In this document: piece by piece, positions 1 through 7,360 of the stretch | How positions within the stretch are numbered: position 1 is the first letter of the stretch | How the letters are laid out: each line of letters opens with the position of its first letter | Assembly (NCBI GenBank): GCA_002392265.1 | Contig: DGGP01000068.1 | Span: 1-18,243 of the forward strand | From: Firmicutes bacterium UBA3871 | GTDB lineage: Bacteria > Bacillota > Clostridia > Peptostreptococcales > Anaerovoracaceae | DNA length: 18,243 bases | Direction: 5' to 3' | The notes under the pieces: generated by a model | What the model saw: the letters and a program-made list of their open reading frames with translations, nothing else | Databases searched by the model: none | Told to the model about the DNA's origin: nothing | Program-made: the position numbers and the translations under genes

Positions 1-879
1 GAGGTCAAATCGAGCCGTGTAACGGTAAACATCGACGATTTAATCAGCGTTTCGCATGAAATTGATGTGGCACCGGCCTCCGAGCTTGAAGACGGCAAGG
101 AAATTCACGTTATCGAGGTATCTCCGGAGCAGGTAATGGTTACCGGGGCACGCAGCATCGTAACCCAGGTTGAAAGGGTTGAGGCACGGATTAATTCGGC
201 CAAGCTTTCCGAAAAGGCAAAAAATGTCAGCGGCAGCCTGACCGCTCTCGATTCAAACGGGCAGGAGATTGCTGATGTCAGCCTTTCGTCAGGAACTGCA
301 GATGTTCAGGCGCAGCTTCTCTCGACAAAGGATGTACCTCTCGAGGTCGGAATTGTCGGCGAAGTCAGCTCCAGATACACGGTGTCCGATATAAAGATGC
401 CTGAAACCGTGACGATTATGGGTGCAAAGGAAACCCTCGAAGGCATAGATCTGGTAAAGGCGGAGGATGTCGATATCTCCGATATCACATCGACTTCAAA
501 AATAGGTCTTTCAATCAAACTACCCGAAGGCGTTTACCTTTCGCAGAAATCGCAGGAGGTATCAGTTTACGTAGTTATAAACAACGTTGCGGTCAGTGAA
601 GTAAGTGTTCCGGCGGCGAATGTTCAGCTGCTTGGAATTGCTGAAGGCTGCACTGCATACATAGACGAAAATGTCGGCAGCATCAAGCTTGTCGTGCGCG
701 GGGCGGAAAGTCTCGTTCAGTCGGCGGCTGCTTCGGATTTCGTCATAAGCACTGACCTTACCGGTATGGAGCAGGGCACGCATGAAGTGACCCTGAACCT
801 AGAATATATCAAGGGATTCTCATCTGTAGAGATGGAACCGGTTCGCGTCCATGTGACCATTAAAAACGAGGCGCAATAA
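1..879 (+). CDS. cdaR: CdaR/YbbR-domain protein, 5' end missing
   Basis: This is the C-terminal 292 residues of a YbbR-repeat protein. The reading frame is open from the first base, so the start lies outside the window. YbbR-family proteins such as CdaR are membrane-anchored extracytoplasmic proteins that bind and modulate the c-di-AMP synthase CdaA. The visible part looks like about three consecutive beta-rich YbbR repeats of roughly 80 residues. Recurring blocks of the type 'PEQVMVTGA', 'PETVTIMGAKE' and 'SIKLVVRGAE' are each followed by segments such as 'VDISDIT' and 'STDLTGM'. No membrane segment is present here, which fits an N-terminal anchor upstream. The assignment is supported by the gene that follows, because cdaA-cdaR-glmM is a conserved Firmicutes gene order. 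The stop codon lies in the loop of a hairpin followed by a T-run. Family certainty is high; the CdaR role is inferred from context. Confidence 0.87.
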   Translation, partial: EVKSSRVTVNIDDLISVSHEIDVAPASELEDGKEIHVIEVSPEQVMVTGARSIVTQVERVEARINSAKLSEKAKNVSGSLTALDSNGQEIADVSLSSGTADVQAQLLSTKDVPLEVGIVGEVSSRYTVSDIKMPETVTIMGAKETLEGIDLVKAEDVDISDITSTSKIGLSIKLPEGVYLSQKSQEVSVYVVINNVAVSEVSVPAANVQLLGIAEGCTAYIDENVGSIKLVVRGAESLVQSAAASDFVISTDLTGMEQGTHEVTLNLEYIKGFSSVEMEPVRVHVTIKNEAQ

Positions 880-897
880 CCATGCGCCTTAGTTTTT
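869..897 (+). terminator. Hairpin plus T-run at the cdaR/glmM junction (possible attenuator)
   Basis: A 7-bp perfect stem pairs AGGCGCA (869-875) with TGCGCCT (883-889) around a 7-base loop that contains the cdaR stop codon. After three bases comes a run of five T (893-897). This has the form of a weak intrinsic terminator. The next gene begins only 36 bases later and I see no convincing promoter in between, so partial termination (attenuation) is more likely than a full operon end. Because the stem overlaps the last cdaR codons, ribosomes finishing cdaR could hinder its folding. Confidence 0.5.
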
Positions 898-932
898 GCT
901 ATATATAAACATAATGTTAGGAGATTTCAAAA

Positions 933-2282
933 ATGGGAAGATTATTCGGAACTGACGGAGTGAGAGGCGTGGCAAACTCAGAGCTTACGCCTGAACTGGC
1001 GTTCAACTTGGGAAAGGCGGGTGCATATGTCCTTTCAAAGCAGAAGGAACGTCCGGTTGTCCTCATAGGCAAGGACACCCGTATTTCGGGAGACATGCTT
1101 GAGGATGCACTTTCGGCAGGGATACTGGCTGTCGGTGGAAATGTAATCAAGGTAGGCGTGCTGCCGACACCGGCAATAGCTTATCTGGTTCGCAGATACA
1201 AGGCGGATGCGGGAGTTGTAATTTCTGCATCGCACAATCCTTTTGAATACAACGGTATCAAGTTTTTTAACAACAAAGGATTCAAACTGGACGACAACAT
1301 CGAAGAGGATATTGAGGATATCATAATCAGAAATATCGATGTGAACAGTCATATCACCGGCGACAAACTCGGAAAATGCCTTGAAGGCTCTGAGGATTCG
1401 CTGAAAATGTATGTCGATTTTCTGAAATCAACAATTGATACGGACATAAAGGGAATGAAGGTCGTGCTCGACTGCGCAAACGGCGCATCATACCAGGCTG
1501 CGGAAAGAGTATATAAGGAGCTCGGCGCAGATGTAACCGTTATTGGAAATAACCCAAACGGGGTTAATATAAACGAGGGCTGCGGCTCAACGCATCCCGA
1601 AAGACTTCAGGAGGCCGTTGTAAAAAACGGCGCAGCCGTAGGACTTGCATTCGATGGAGATGCGGACAGACTGATTGCTGTTGACGAGCTCGGCAGAGTG
1701 GTTGACGGCGACCGGACAATCTGCATCTGCGCAAAGATGTTAAAGGATACCGGGAAACTGATTGAAAACAGAGTAACCGCTACTGTAATGAGCAATCTCG
1801 GTTTTCACAAATATCTCGAAAACTTAGGCTGCGTTACGGATGTTACCGCTGTCGGCGACAGATATGTGCTCGAGCGCATGCTCAAAACCGGCTGCATAAT
1901 CGGCGGTGAGCAGAGCGGCCACATCATTTTCCTGAATCATACGACGACCGGTGACGGCATTCTTTCTTCGCTGCAGCTTTTAAAGGCTATGAAGCTCGAC
2001 GGCAGAAAGCTTAGCGAAATGGCCGACGACATCACCATCTACCCGCAGGTTTTGAGAAACGCAAAGGTTCGCAACGAGAACAAACGCAAGTTTGAGGAAG
2101 ATCCCGACATTCTCGCGGATATCGGGCGCATCGAGCAGCTTCTCGAAGGCGAAGGCCGCATACTGATCAGACCTTCGGGCACGGAGCCGCTGGTCAGAGT
2201 AATGCTCGAGGGCTCTGACATCGAATCCATCACAAAGCTCGCAGAGGAGCTCGCAGATTCACTCAGCCGCAAGTTCGGCTAA
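933..2282 (+). CDS. glmM: Phosphoglucosamine mutase
   Basis: GlmM is a cytoplasmic enzyme that converts glucosamine-6-phosphate to glucosamine-1-phosphate, on the route to UDP-GlcNAc for peptidoglycan. The 449 residues match the family's usual length. All four alpha-D-phosphohexomutase signatures are visible: the phosphoserine loop 'ISASHNP' with Ser100, the metal loop DGDADR at 241-246, the sugar-binding 'GGEQSGH' at 324-330, and the phosphate-binding 'RPSGTEP' at 413-419. The N-terminal 'GTDGVRG' is typical of GlmM. The ATG is preceded by AGGAG at 919-923, nine bases upstream. It follows cdaR by 53 bases and precedes glmS by 23. CdaA activity is known to be influenced by GlmM in several Firmicutes, so the cluster is functionally coherent. 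The sequence looks intact. Confidence 0.97.
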   Translation: MGRLFGTDGVRGVANSELTPELAFNLGKAGAYVLSKQKERPVVLIGKDTRISGDMLEDALSAGILAVGGNVIKVGVLPTPAIAYLVRRYKADAGVVISASHNPFEYNGIKFFNNKGFKLDDNIEEDIEDIIIRNIDVNSHITGDKLGKCLEGSEDSLKMYVDFLKSTIDTDIKGMKVVLDCANGASYQAAERVYKELGADVTVIGNNPNGVNINEGCGSTHPERLQEAVVKNGAAVGLAFDGDADRLIAVDELGRVVDGDRTICICAKMLKDTGKLIENRVTATVMSNLGFHKYLENLGCVTDVTAVGDRYVLERMLKTGCIIGGEQSGHIIFLNHTTTGDGILSSLQLLKAMKLDGRKLSEMADDITIYPQVLRNAKVRNENKRKFEEDPDILADIGRIEQLLEGEGRILIRPSGTEPLVRVMLEGSDIESITKLAEELADSLSRKFG

Positions 2283-2305
2283 AGTAAGTAAAGGAGGACA
2301 CATAT

Positions 2306-4144
2306 ATGTGTGGAATAGTAGGATATATCGGTGACGGCAACGCCGAAAAAATTGTAATCGAAGGCCTGAAAAAGCTGGAGTACAGAGGCTATGACTCATC
2401 AGGTATCGCTATGAATTTCGGCGGCAAGCTCGCCGTTGAAAAGAGAAAGGGTCGTATTACGAACCTTGAGGAGGTTCTGGAAAAATCGGATTACCCTTTT
2501 GAAAATTGCCATCTGGCGATAGGGCATACCCGCTGGGCAACTCACGGCGCACCTTCTGACATAAACGCACATCCGCATTTTTCAATGGACCACCGCATTG
2601 CAATCGTGCACAACGGTATCGTTGAAAATTATCTTGACATAAAGGAAAAGCTGATAAAGGAGCATGGAATCAAGTTTGTTTCCGAGACAGACAGCGAGGT
2701 TATCGCACAGCTTCTTTCGGTATATTACGAGGGCAGCCTCGAGGATGCGATGTTCCGTGCAATTTCGGAAATGCGCGGAGCTTACTCGATTTGTGCCATC
2801 GCTGCCGATGAACCGGACAAAATCGTGGCCACCAGAAAGGATGCGCCGCTGCTTGCCGGAATAGGGAACGGCTGTAACTTCCTGGCAAGCGACATTCCTG
2901 CGCTCTTAAAGCACAGCAGAGAGTTCTACCTGATTGAAAACGGTGAGGTAGTGGTTCTCGATAAAAATGACATAAAGATTTACAATGCCGAGCACAAGAG
3001 CGTTGTTCGTGATGTATTCCACGTTTCATGGGATGCTGCTTCCGCCGAAAAGGACGGATACGACCACTTCATGATAAAGGAAATCCACGAGCAGCCGAAG
3101 GGACTCACGGAGACCTTGATGCGCCGCCTCGGCGATGACAATTCAATAAAGCTCGACGGCATCAACCTGACAAAAGAGGATATCGACGGCTTTAACAAGG
3201 TGTATATCGTGGCATGCGGTACCGCTTACCATGCGGGGCTCATCGGCAAATACGCCATAGAAAAGTTTGCGAAAATTCCTGTGGAGGTGGATGTCGCATC
3301 GGAGTTCAGATACAGAGACCCGTTTGTTGATGACAAGACACTCTTCATTGCAATCAGCCAGTCCGGCGAAACTCTCGACACACTCGCGGCGCTCAGAGAA
3401 GCAAAGAAAAAGGGCGCGCGCATCATGAGTATAGTGAACGTTGTGGGCAGCTCTGTTGCCAGAGAATCCGACGACGTGTTCTACACATGGGCAGGTCCGG
3501 AAATTGCTGTGGCATCGACAAAAGCTTACACGACGCAGCTGATGTGTATGTATCTGGTGGCGCTTTACATGGGAAGAGTGAAGGGCGCGATAGAGGATGC
3601 TTACTATAACAGACTGATCGAAGAATTAAAGGAGATTCCGTCAAAGCTCAGAAAGCTGCTCGGCACCGAGCATCAGATACAGGATCTCGCAAAAACCCTC
3701 TATAAAACGGAGCAGGTCTTCTTTATAGGCAGAGGTACCGACTCGGCAGTCGGCCTTGAAGGCTCGTTAAAGCTAAAGGAAATATCATATATCAACTCGT
3801 TTGCCATTGCAGCAGGCGAATTGAAGCACGGCACAATCGCGCTGATCGAAAAGGATACCATAGTAGTGGCACTTTCCACTCAGGATGACCTGTTCGAGAA
3901 AATGCTCTCCAACATTCAGGAGGTTAAAGCGCGCGGGGCATTCGTAATAGGCGTGGCAAAGGAAGGTAACACCGCTATTGAGCAGCAGTCCAGCCACACC
4001 ATCTACATTCCGAAGTGCATGGATGAAGTCGCACCGATACTTGCTGTGGTACCGCTTCAGATTCTTGCTTACTACATTGCAAAGGAACGCGGCTGTGACA
4101 TTGATAAACCGAAGAATCTTGCAAAGGCTGTAACAGTCGAATAG
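2306..4144 (+). CDS. glmS: Glutamine--fructose-6-phosphate aminotransferase (isomerizing)
   Basis: GlmS makes glucosamine-6-phosphate from fructose-6-phosphate and glutamine, the committed step to amino sugars and the source of GlmM's substrate. The 612-residue protein has the canonical layout. The N-terminal glutaminase domain has catalytic Cys2 in 'MCGIVGYIG', with 'GHTRWATHG' (73-81) and 'HNGIVEN' (102-108). Two SIS isomerase domains follow, with 'CGTAYHAG' (304-311) and 'SQSGETLDT' (351-359). The C-terminal tail 'NLAKAVTVE' closes the isomerase site. The ATG at 2306 is preceded by AAGGAGG (2291-2297) and must be the start, because Cys2 has to become the N-terminal residue. Only 23 bases separate it from glmM, so there is no room for the glmS ribozyme that controls this gene in many other Firmicutes. 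Confidence 0.97.
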   Translation: MCGIVGYIGDGNAEKIVIEGLKKLEYRGYDSSGIAMNFGGKLAVEKRKGRITNLEEVLEKSDYPFENCHLAIGHTRWATHGAPSDINAHPHFSMDHRIAIVHNGIVENYLDIKEKLIKEHGIKFVSETDSEVIAQLLSVYYEGSLEDAMFRAISEMRGAYSICAIAADEPDKIVATRKDAPLLAGIGNGCNFLASDIPALLKHSREFYLIENGEVVVLDKNDIKIYNAEHKSVVRDVFHVSWDAASAEKDGYDHFMIKEIHEQPKGLTETLMRRLGDDNSIKLDGINLTKEDIDGFNKVYIVACGTAYHAGLIGKYAIEKFAKIPVEVDVASEFRYRDPFVDDKTLFIAISQSGETLDTLAALREAKKKGARIMSIVNVVGSSVARESDDVFYTWAGPEIAVASTKAYTTQLMCMYLVALYMGRVKGAIEDAYYNRLIEELKEIPSKLRKLLGTEHQIQDLAKTLYKTEQVFFIGRGTDSAVGLEGSLKLKEISYINSFAIAAGELKHGTIALIEKDTIVVALSTQDDLFEKMLSNIQEVKARGAFVIGVAKEGNTAIEQQSSHTIYIPKCMDEVAPILAVVPLQILAYYIAKERGCDIDKPKNLAKAVTVE

Positions 4145-4158
4145 GAAAGGAACGGAAA

Positions 4159-5409
4159 ATGAGAGAAAACTGTATAAAGGATATCAAATTAGCACCATCC
4201 GGACACCAGAAAATTGAATGGGTTCGTAATAATATGCCGCTTCTTCGTGACCTCGAGGAGGAATTTAAAAAGACTCGTCCTTTTGAGGGGATGAAAATTA
4301 CTCTTTCGGTTCATCTGGAGGCAAAGACCGCATATCTGTGCAAGGTTCTCGCAGCAGGCGGCGCAAAGATGTCAGTGACCGGCAGCAATGTATTGTCGAC
4401 ACAGGACGACATCTGCGCAGCACTTGTTGAAGACGGACTGAATGTATACGCTATTCACGGTGTCAGTCCAAAGGAATACGAAGAACACATCTACATGGCT
4501 CTCGAGCAGCATCCTAACATCATCATCGATGACGGCGGCGACCTCGTCGGCATGATTCACACAAGCCATCCCGAGCTCGGCGACGAAGTTCTCGGCGGCT
4601 GCGAAGAGACCACAACCGGTGTTATCCGCCTAAAGGCAATGGACGAGCAGGGCGTGCTGAAGTTCCCTATGGTAGCTGTAAACGACGCTGACTGCAAGCA
4701 CCTCTTTGACAACAGATACGGCACAGGACAGTCTGTATGGACCGCTATTATGGCAAACACAAACCTGATTGTAGCAGGCAAAACTGCTGTAGTGGCAGGC
4801 TACGGCTGGTGCTCCAGAGGCATCGCAATGAGAGCTGCCGCACTGGGCGCAAACGTAATCGTAACCGAAATCAATCCTGTAAAGGCTATGGAAGCCCGCA
4901 TGGACGGCTTCCAGGTAATGACCATGAAGGAAGCAGCACCTCTGGGAGATTTCTTTATTACAGCCACAGGCTGCAAGGACACAATCACTGTGGAGCATAT
5001 GCTTCTGATGAAGGACAGAGCAATCCTCTGCAATGCAGGCCATTTCGATGTTGAAATTGCTATGGCAGAGCTGAAAAAGGCTGCAAAATCTGTTTGCGAG
5101 ACCAGAAAGAATATAATGGGATATACTCTCGAAAACGGCAAGATGATAAATGTTATCGCAGAAGGCCGTCTGGTTAATATCGCAGCAGGTGACGGACATC
5201 CTGCGGAAATCATGGATTTGTCATTTGCGGTGCAGGCACTTTCTGCCCTTTATATAAAGAACAATCACGAAAAGCTCGGAAAGCATGTAATTGACGTTTC
5301 GGGTGAAATTGACACTCTCATTGCAAACCGCAAGCTTGCGGCATGGGGAATCACAATCGACAAATTATCCCCTGAACAGGAAAAATACCTGCACAGCTGG
5401 GAAGTATAA
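4159..5409 (+). CDS. ahcY: Adenosylhomocysteinase-like protein, short (archaeal/Thermotoga) type
   Basis: This protein is related to the NAD-dependent S-adenosylhomocysteine hydrolases, which split SAH into adenosine and homocysteine. At 416 residues it is the short form lacking the roughly 40-residue insertion of many bacterial and eukaryotic enzymes. Visible features are 'LSVHLEAKTA' with His52, 'STQDD' (80-84), 'DDGGD' (124-128), 'EETTTGV' (149-155), a lysine and an aspartate in 'CKHLFDN' (Lys180, Asp184), the NAD-binding Rossmann loop 'GYGWCSRG' (214-221) followed by Glu237, and 'CNAGHFDVEI' (291-300). The C-terminus ends 'YLHSWEV' rather than in the Lys/Tyr tail of canonical enzymes, as in other short forms. 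Some short-form homologues prefer S-inosylhomocysteine, so the exact substrate is not fixed by sequence. The ribosome site GGAAAGGA precedes the ATG. The gene starts 14 bases after glmS. Confidence 0.86.
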   Translation: MRENCIKDIKLAPSGHQKIEWVRNNMPLLRDLEEEFKKTRPFEGMKITLSVHLEAKTAYLCKVLAAGGAKMSVTGSNVLSTQDDICAALVEDGLNVYAIHGVSPKEYEEHIYMALEQHPNIIIDDGGDLVGMIHTSHPELGDEVLGGCEETTTGVIRLKAMDEQGVLKFPMVAVNDADCKHLFDNRYGTGQSVWTAIMANTNLIVAGKTAVVAGYGWCSRGIAMRAAALGANVIVTEINPVKAMEARMDGFQVMTMKEAAPLGDFFITATGCKDTITVEHMLLMKDRAILCNAGHFDVEIAMAELKKAAKSVCETRKNIMGYTLENGKMINVIAEGRLVNIAAGDGHPAEIMDLSFAVQALSALYIKNNHEKLGKHVIDVSGEIDTLIANRKLAAWGITIDKLSPEQEKYLHSWEV

Positions 5410-5436
5410 TCGTTTTAATCGTTAAGTAAGCAGCTA

Positions 5437-7359
5437 ATGAGTTATATTATTGACTTCGACATCAGTGCACTGTTATTGCTCGCTCTTATGCTTTTCTCCA
5501 CATACTATAGACACATGGTGTCAAGCAGTGCTGAAAAGTGCTTTATAGTGCTACTTGTGATTACAGGCGCTACGGCCTTCTTTGACATATTAAGCATCAT
5601 GCTGGCTCCTATGAGTTTAGGAGTATATTTGGCGTGCATGGTTTACTATGCCCTGAGGGTTTCGATTGCGCCTTCATATTTTGTGTATCTAGTGGCGTTG
5701 ACAGACGGCTGGAAGATCTTTAATAAACTTAGGGTTCGCGTTGTTGCGGCGGGTGTTTATCTGCTGCAGCTGTTCCTGGTAGTAGTTGTCAATCCGATAA
5801 ACGGCTGCATTTTCGATGTGAACGAATATTGCGTTATGACCAGAGGTCCGCTGCTTTGGACCTGCTATCTGGGGGCAATGCTGTATTTTGCAGCGGGTAC
5901 TGCGTATATTTTCAAATATCGTAATTTCTATGCCCGCAACAAGTTTTACTGTCTTCTCGGCATCGTTCCGGCGAGTCTCGTGGCGGTTGTTATACAGTTT
6001 TTCGTGCCGAGGCTTTTGATTGAATGCTTTACTCAGGCTGTTTGCCTGATGTTTTATTCAATAACGCTGCAAAGCCCGGAGGAGCGTGCATCCGCGGAGC
6101 TCCACATAAATAACCGAGAGGCCTTCTTTGAGGATATGCGGCTTTCGGAGTTTAATAAAAAGCAGCATTCGGTCGTTCTTTTCAAGATAAAAAACTATGC
6201 AGCCAGAGTTGAGGCGGTAAGCTATGAGGCCGGGAACAAGATAACCTCCAATATTGCAAATCGTCTGTTTGAGCTGATAAAGAGCGAAGAACTCACTGCA
6301 GTGCCGTACCATTTTGGCATAGGCTCCTTTGGAGTAGTGTTCAGTGGAGAGGATACAGAGAGGATAGATGATTTCGCTCAAAAGCTTTCAATGAGCCTGG
6401 CAGATGACAGACTCAGGAGAAATATGACAAGCACAAAGCTGGAGTTCTATGAATGTATTGTAGACATTCCGGGTGATATAGACAGCTATGCGTCTATTCA
6501 GATGATGCTGGAGGGATATCAGAACTTTCTGCCGGGAACGGATGCTGTTTACAGAGTGAACAAGGTTCCCGGATACAAGGAGTTTACGCTATACAGCAAG
6601 CTCGACGAGATTATAAACATGGCATTGGAAAATGACAGACTGGAAGTCTTTTACATGCCTATATATTGTGTTGAAGAAAAAAGATTTATTTCGGCAGAAG
6701 CACTGCTGAGACTGTACGATCCGGTTTACGGATATATAAATCCGGAAACAGTGGTAAGCTATGCTGAAGAAAACGGCGACATTCACCGCATAGGTCGTGT
6801 TGTATTCGAAAAGGTGTGCGAATTTGTCAGCACGCCGGAATTCACAATGACAGGACTTGATTTTATAGAGGTTAACCTGTCGGTTGAACAGTTCCACGAC
6901 AGGCACCTTTGTGAAAAGCTGATGCTGATTGCGGAAAAATATAATGTCGATCCTTCATTCATCAACTTTGAAATAACCGAAGGGGCAGCAACCGAGGTAT
7001 GGAAAGAGGTCATCAGCCAGACTAAAATTCTTTCGGACGCGGGATTTGCGTTCTCTATGGATGATTACGGTCAAAAGAGCTCAAATCTGAAGCGGCTCTC
7101 GAGTCTGCCTATAGATATCGTAAAGCTGGATAAAAGTCTGGCAGACGATTACACTTCGCCGAGTGGCGAAGTAATATTAAAAAACACCGTAAAGATGCTA
7201 AAGGCGCTGGGCGTGGCAATTGCAGCAGAGGGAATTGAAAACAGGCGTATGGAGGCAAGGTTCTCCGAGCTGGGCTGCGATTACCTGCAAGGATATACAT
7301 ACACAAAGGCGCTTCCGCTGAATACTTTTATAAAGTATATGGAGGAGGTGCAGGCTTAG
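5437..7359 (+). CDS. Membrane EAL-domain protein with degenerate GGDEF, probable c-di-GMP phosphodiesterase
   Basis: The 640 residues begin with about seven hydrophobic segments (roughly 8-22, 35-56, 62-88, 102-118, 139-159, 171-190, 195-211). A degenerate GGDEF domain follows, in which the signature position reads 'FGIGSF' (293-298), so no cyclase activity is expected. The C-terminal EAL domain retains the expected catalytic and metal positions: Glu421 and Arg425 in 'EALLR', Asn480, Glu512 in 'FEITE', Asp542-Asp543, Lys563, Glu598 in 'AAEGIE' and Gln618 in 'LQGY'. The loop after the Asp pair reads 'DYGQKSSN' instead of the usual DFGTGYSS type, which may lower activity or alter dimerisation. 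The start lacks a clear ribosome site, but the first 27 residues align without gaps to the neighbouring paralogue, which supports it. The domain assignment is strong; hydrolysis of c-di-GMP is inferred. Confidence 0.9.
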   Translation: MSYIIDFDISALLLLALMLFSTYYRHMVSSSAEKCFIVLLVITGATAFFDILSIMLAPMSLGVYLACMVYYALRVSIAPSYFVYLVALTDGWKIFNKLRVRVVAAGVYLLQLFLVVVVNPINGCIFDVNEYCVMTRGPLLWTCYLGAMLYFAAGTAYIFKYRNFYARNKFYCLLGIVPASLVAVVIQFFVPRLLIECFTQAVCLMFYSITLQSPEERASAELHINNREAFFEDMRLSEFNKKQHSVVLFKIKNYAARVEAVSYEAGNKITSNIANRLFELIKSEELTAVPYHFGIGSFGVVFSGEDTERIDDFAQKLSMSLADDRLRRNMTSTKLEFYECIVDIPGDIDSYASIQMMLEGYQNFLPGTDAVYRVNKVPGYKEFTLYSKLDEIINMALENDRLEVFYMPIYCVEEKRFISAEALLRLYDPVYGYINPETVVSYAEENGDIHRIGRVVFEKVCEFVSTPEFTMTGLDFIEVNLSVEQFHDRHLCEKLMLIAEKYNVDPSFINFEITEGAATEVWKEVISQTKILSDAGFAFSMDDYGQKSSNLKRLSSLPIDIVKLDKSLADDYTSPSGEVILKNTVKMLKALGVAIAAEGIENRRMEARFSELGCDYLQGYTYTKALPLNTFIKYMEEVQA

Positions 7360-7360
7360 C

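Noticed and set aside
4630-5199. Minus-strand frame of 189 codons within the ahcY-like gene
   Set aside because: It is antisense to a well-supported conserved gene, has no ribosome site that I can see, and its translation resembles no family I recognise.
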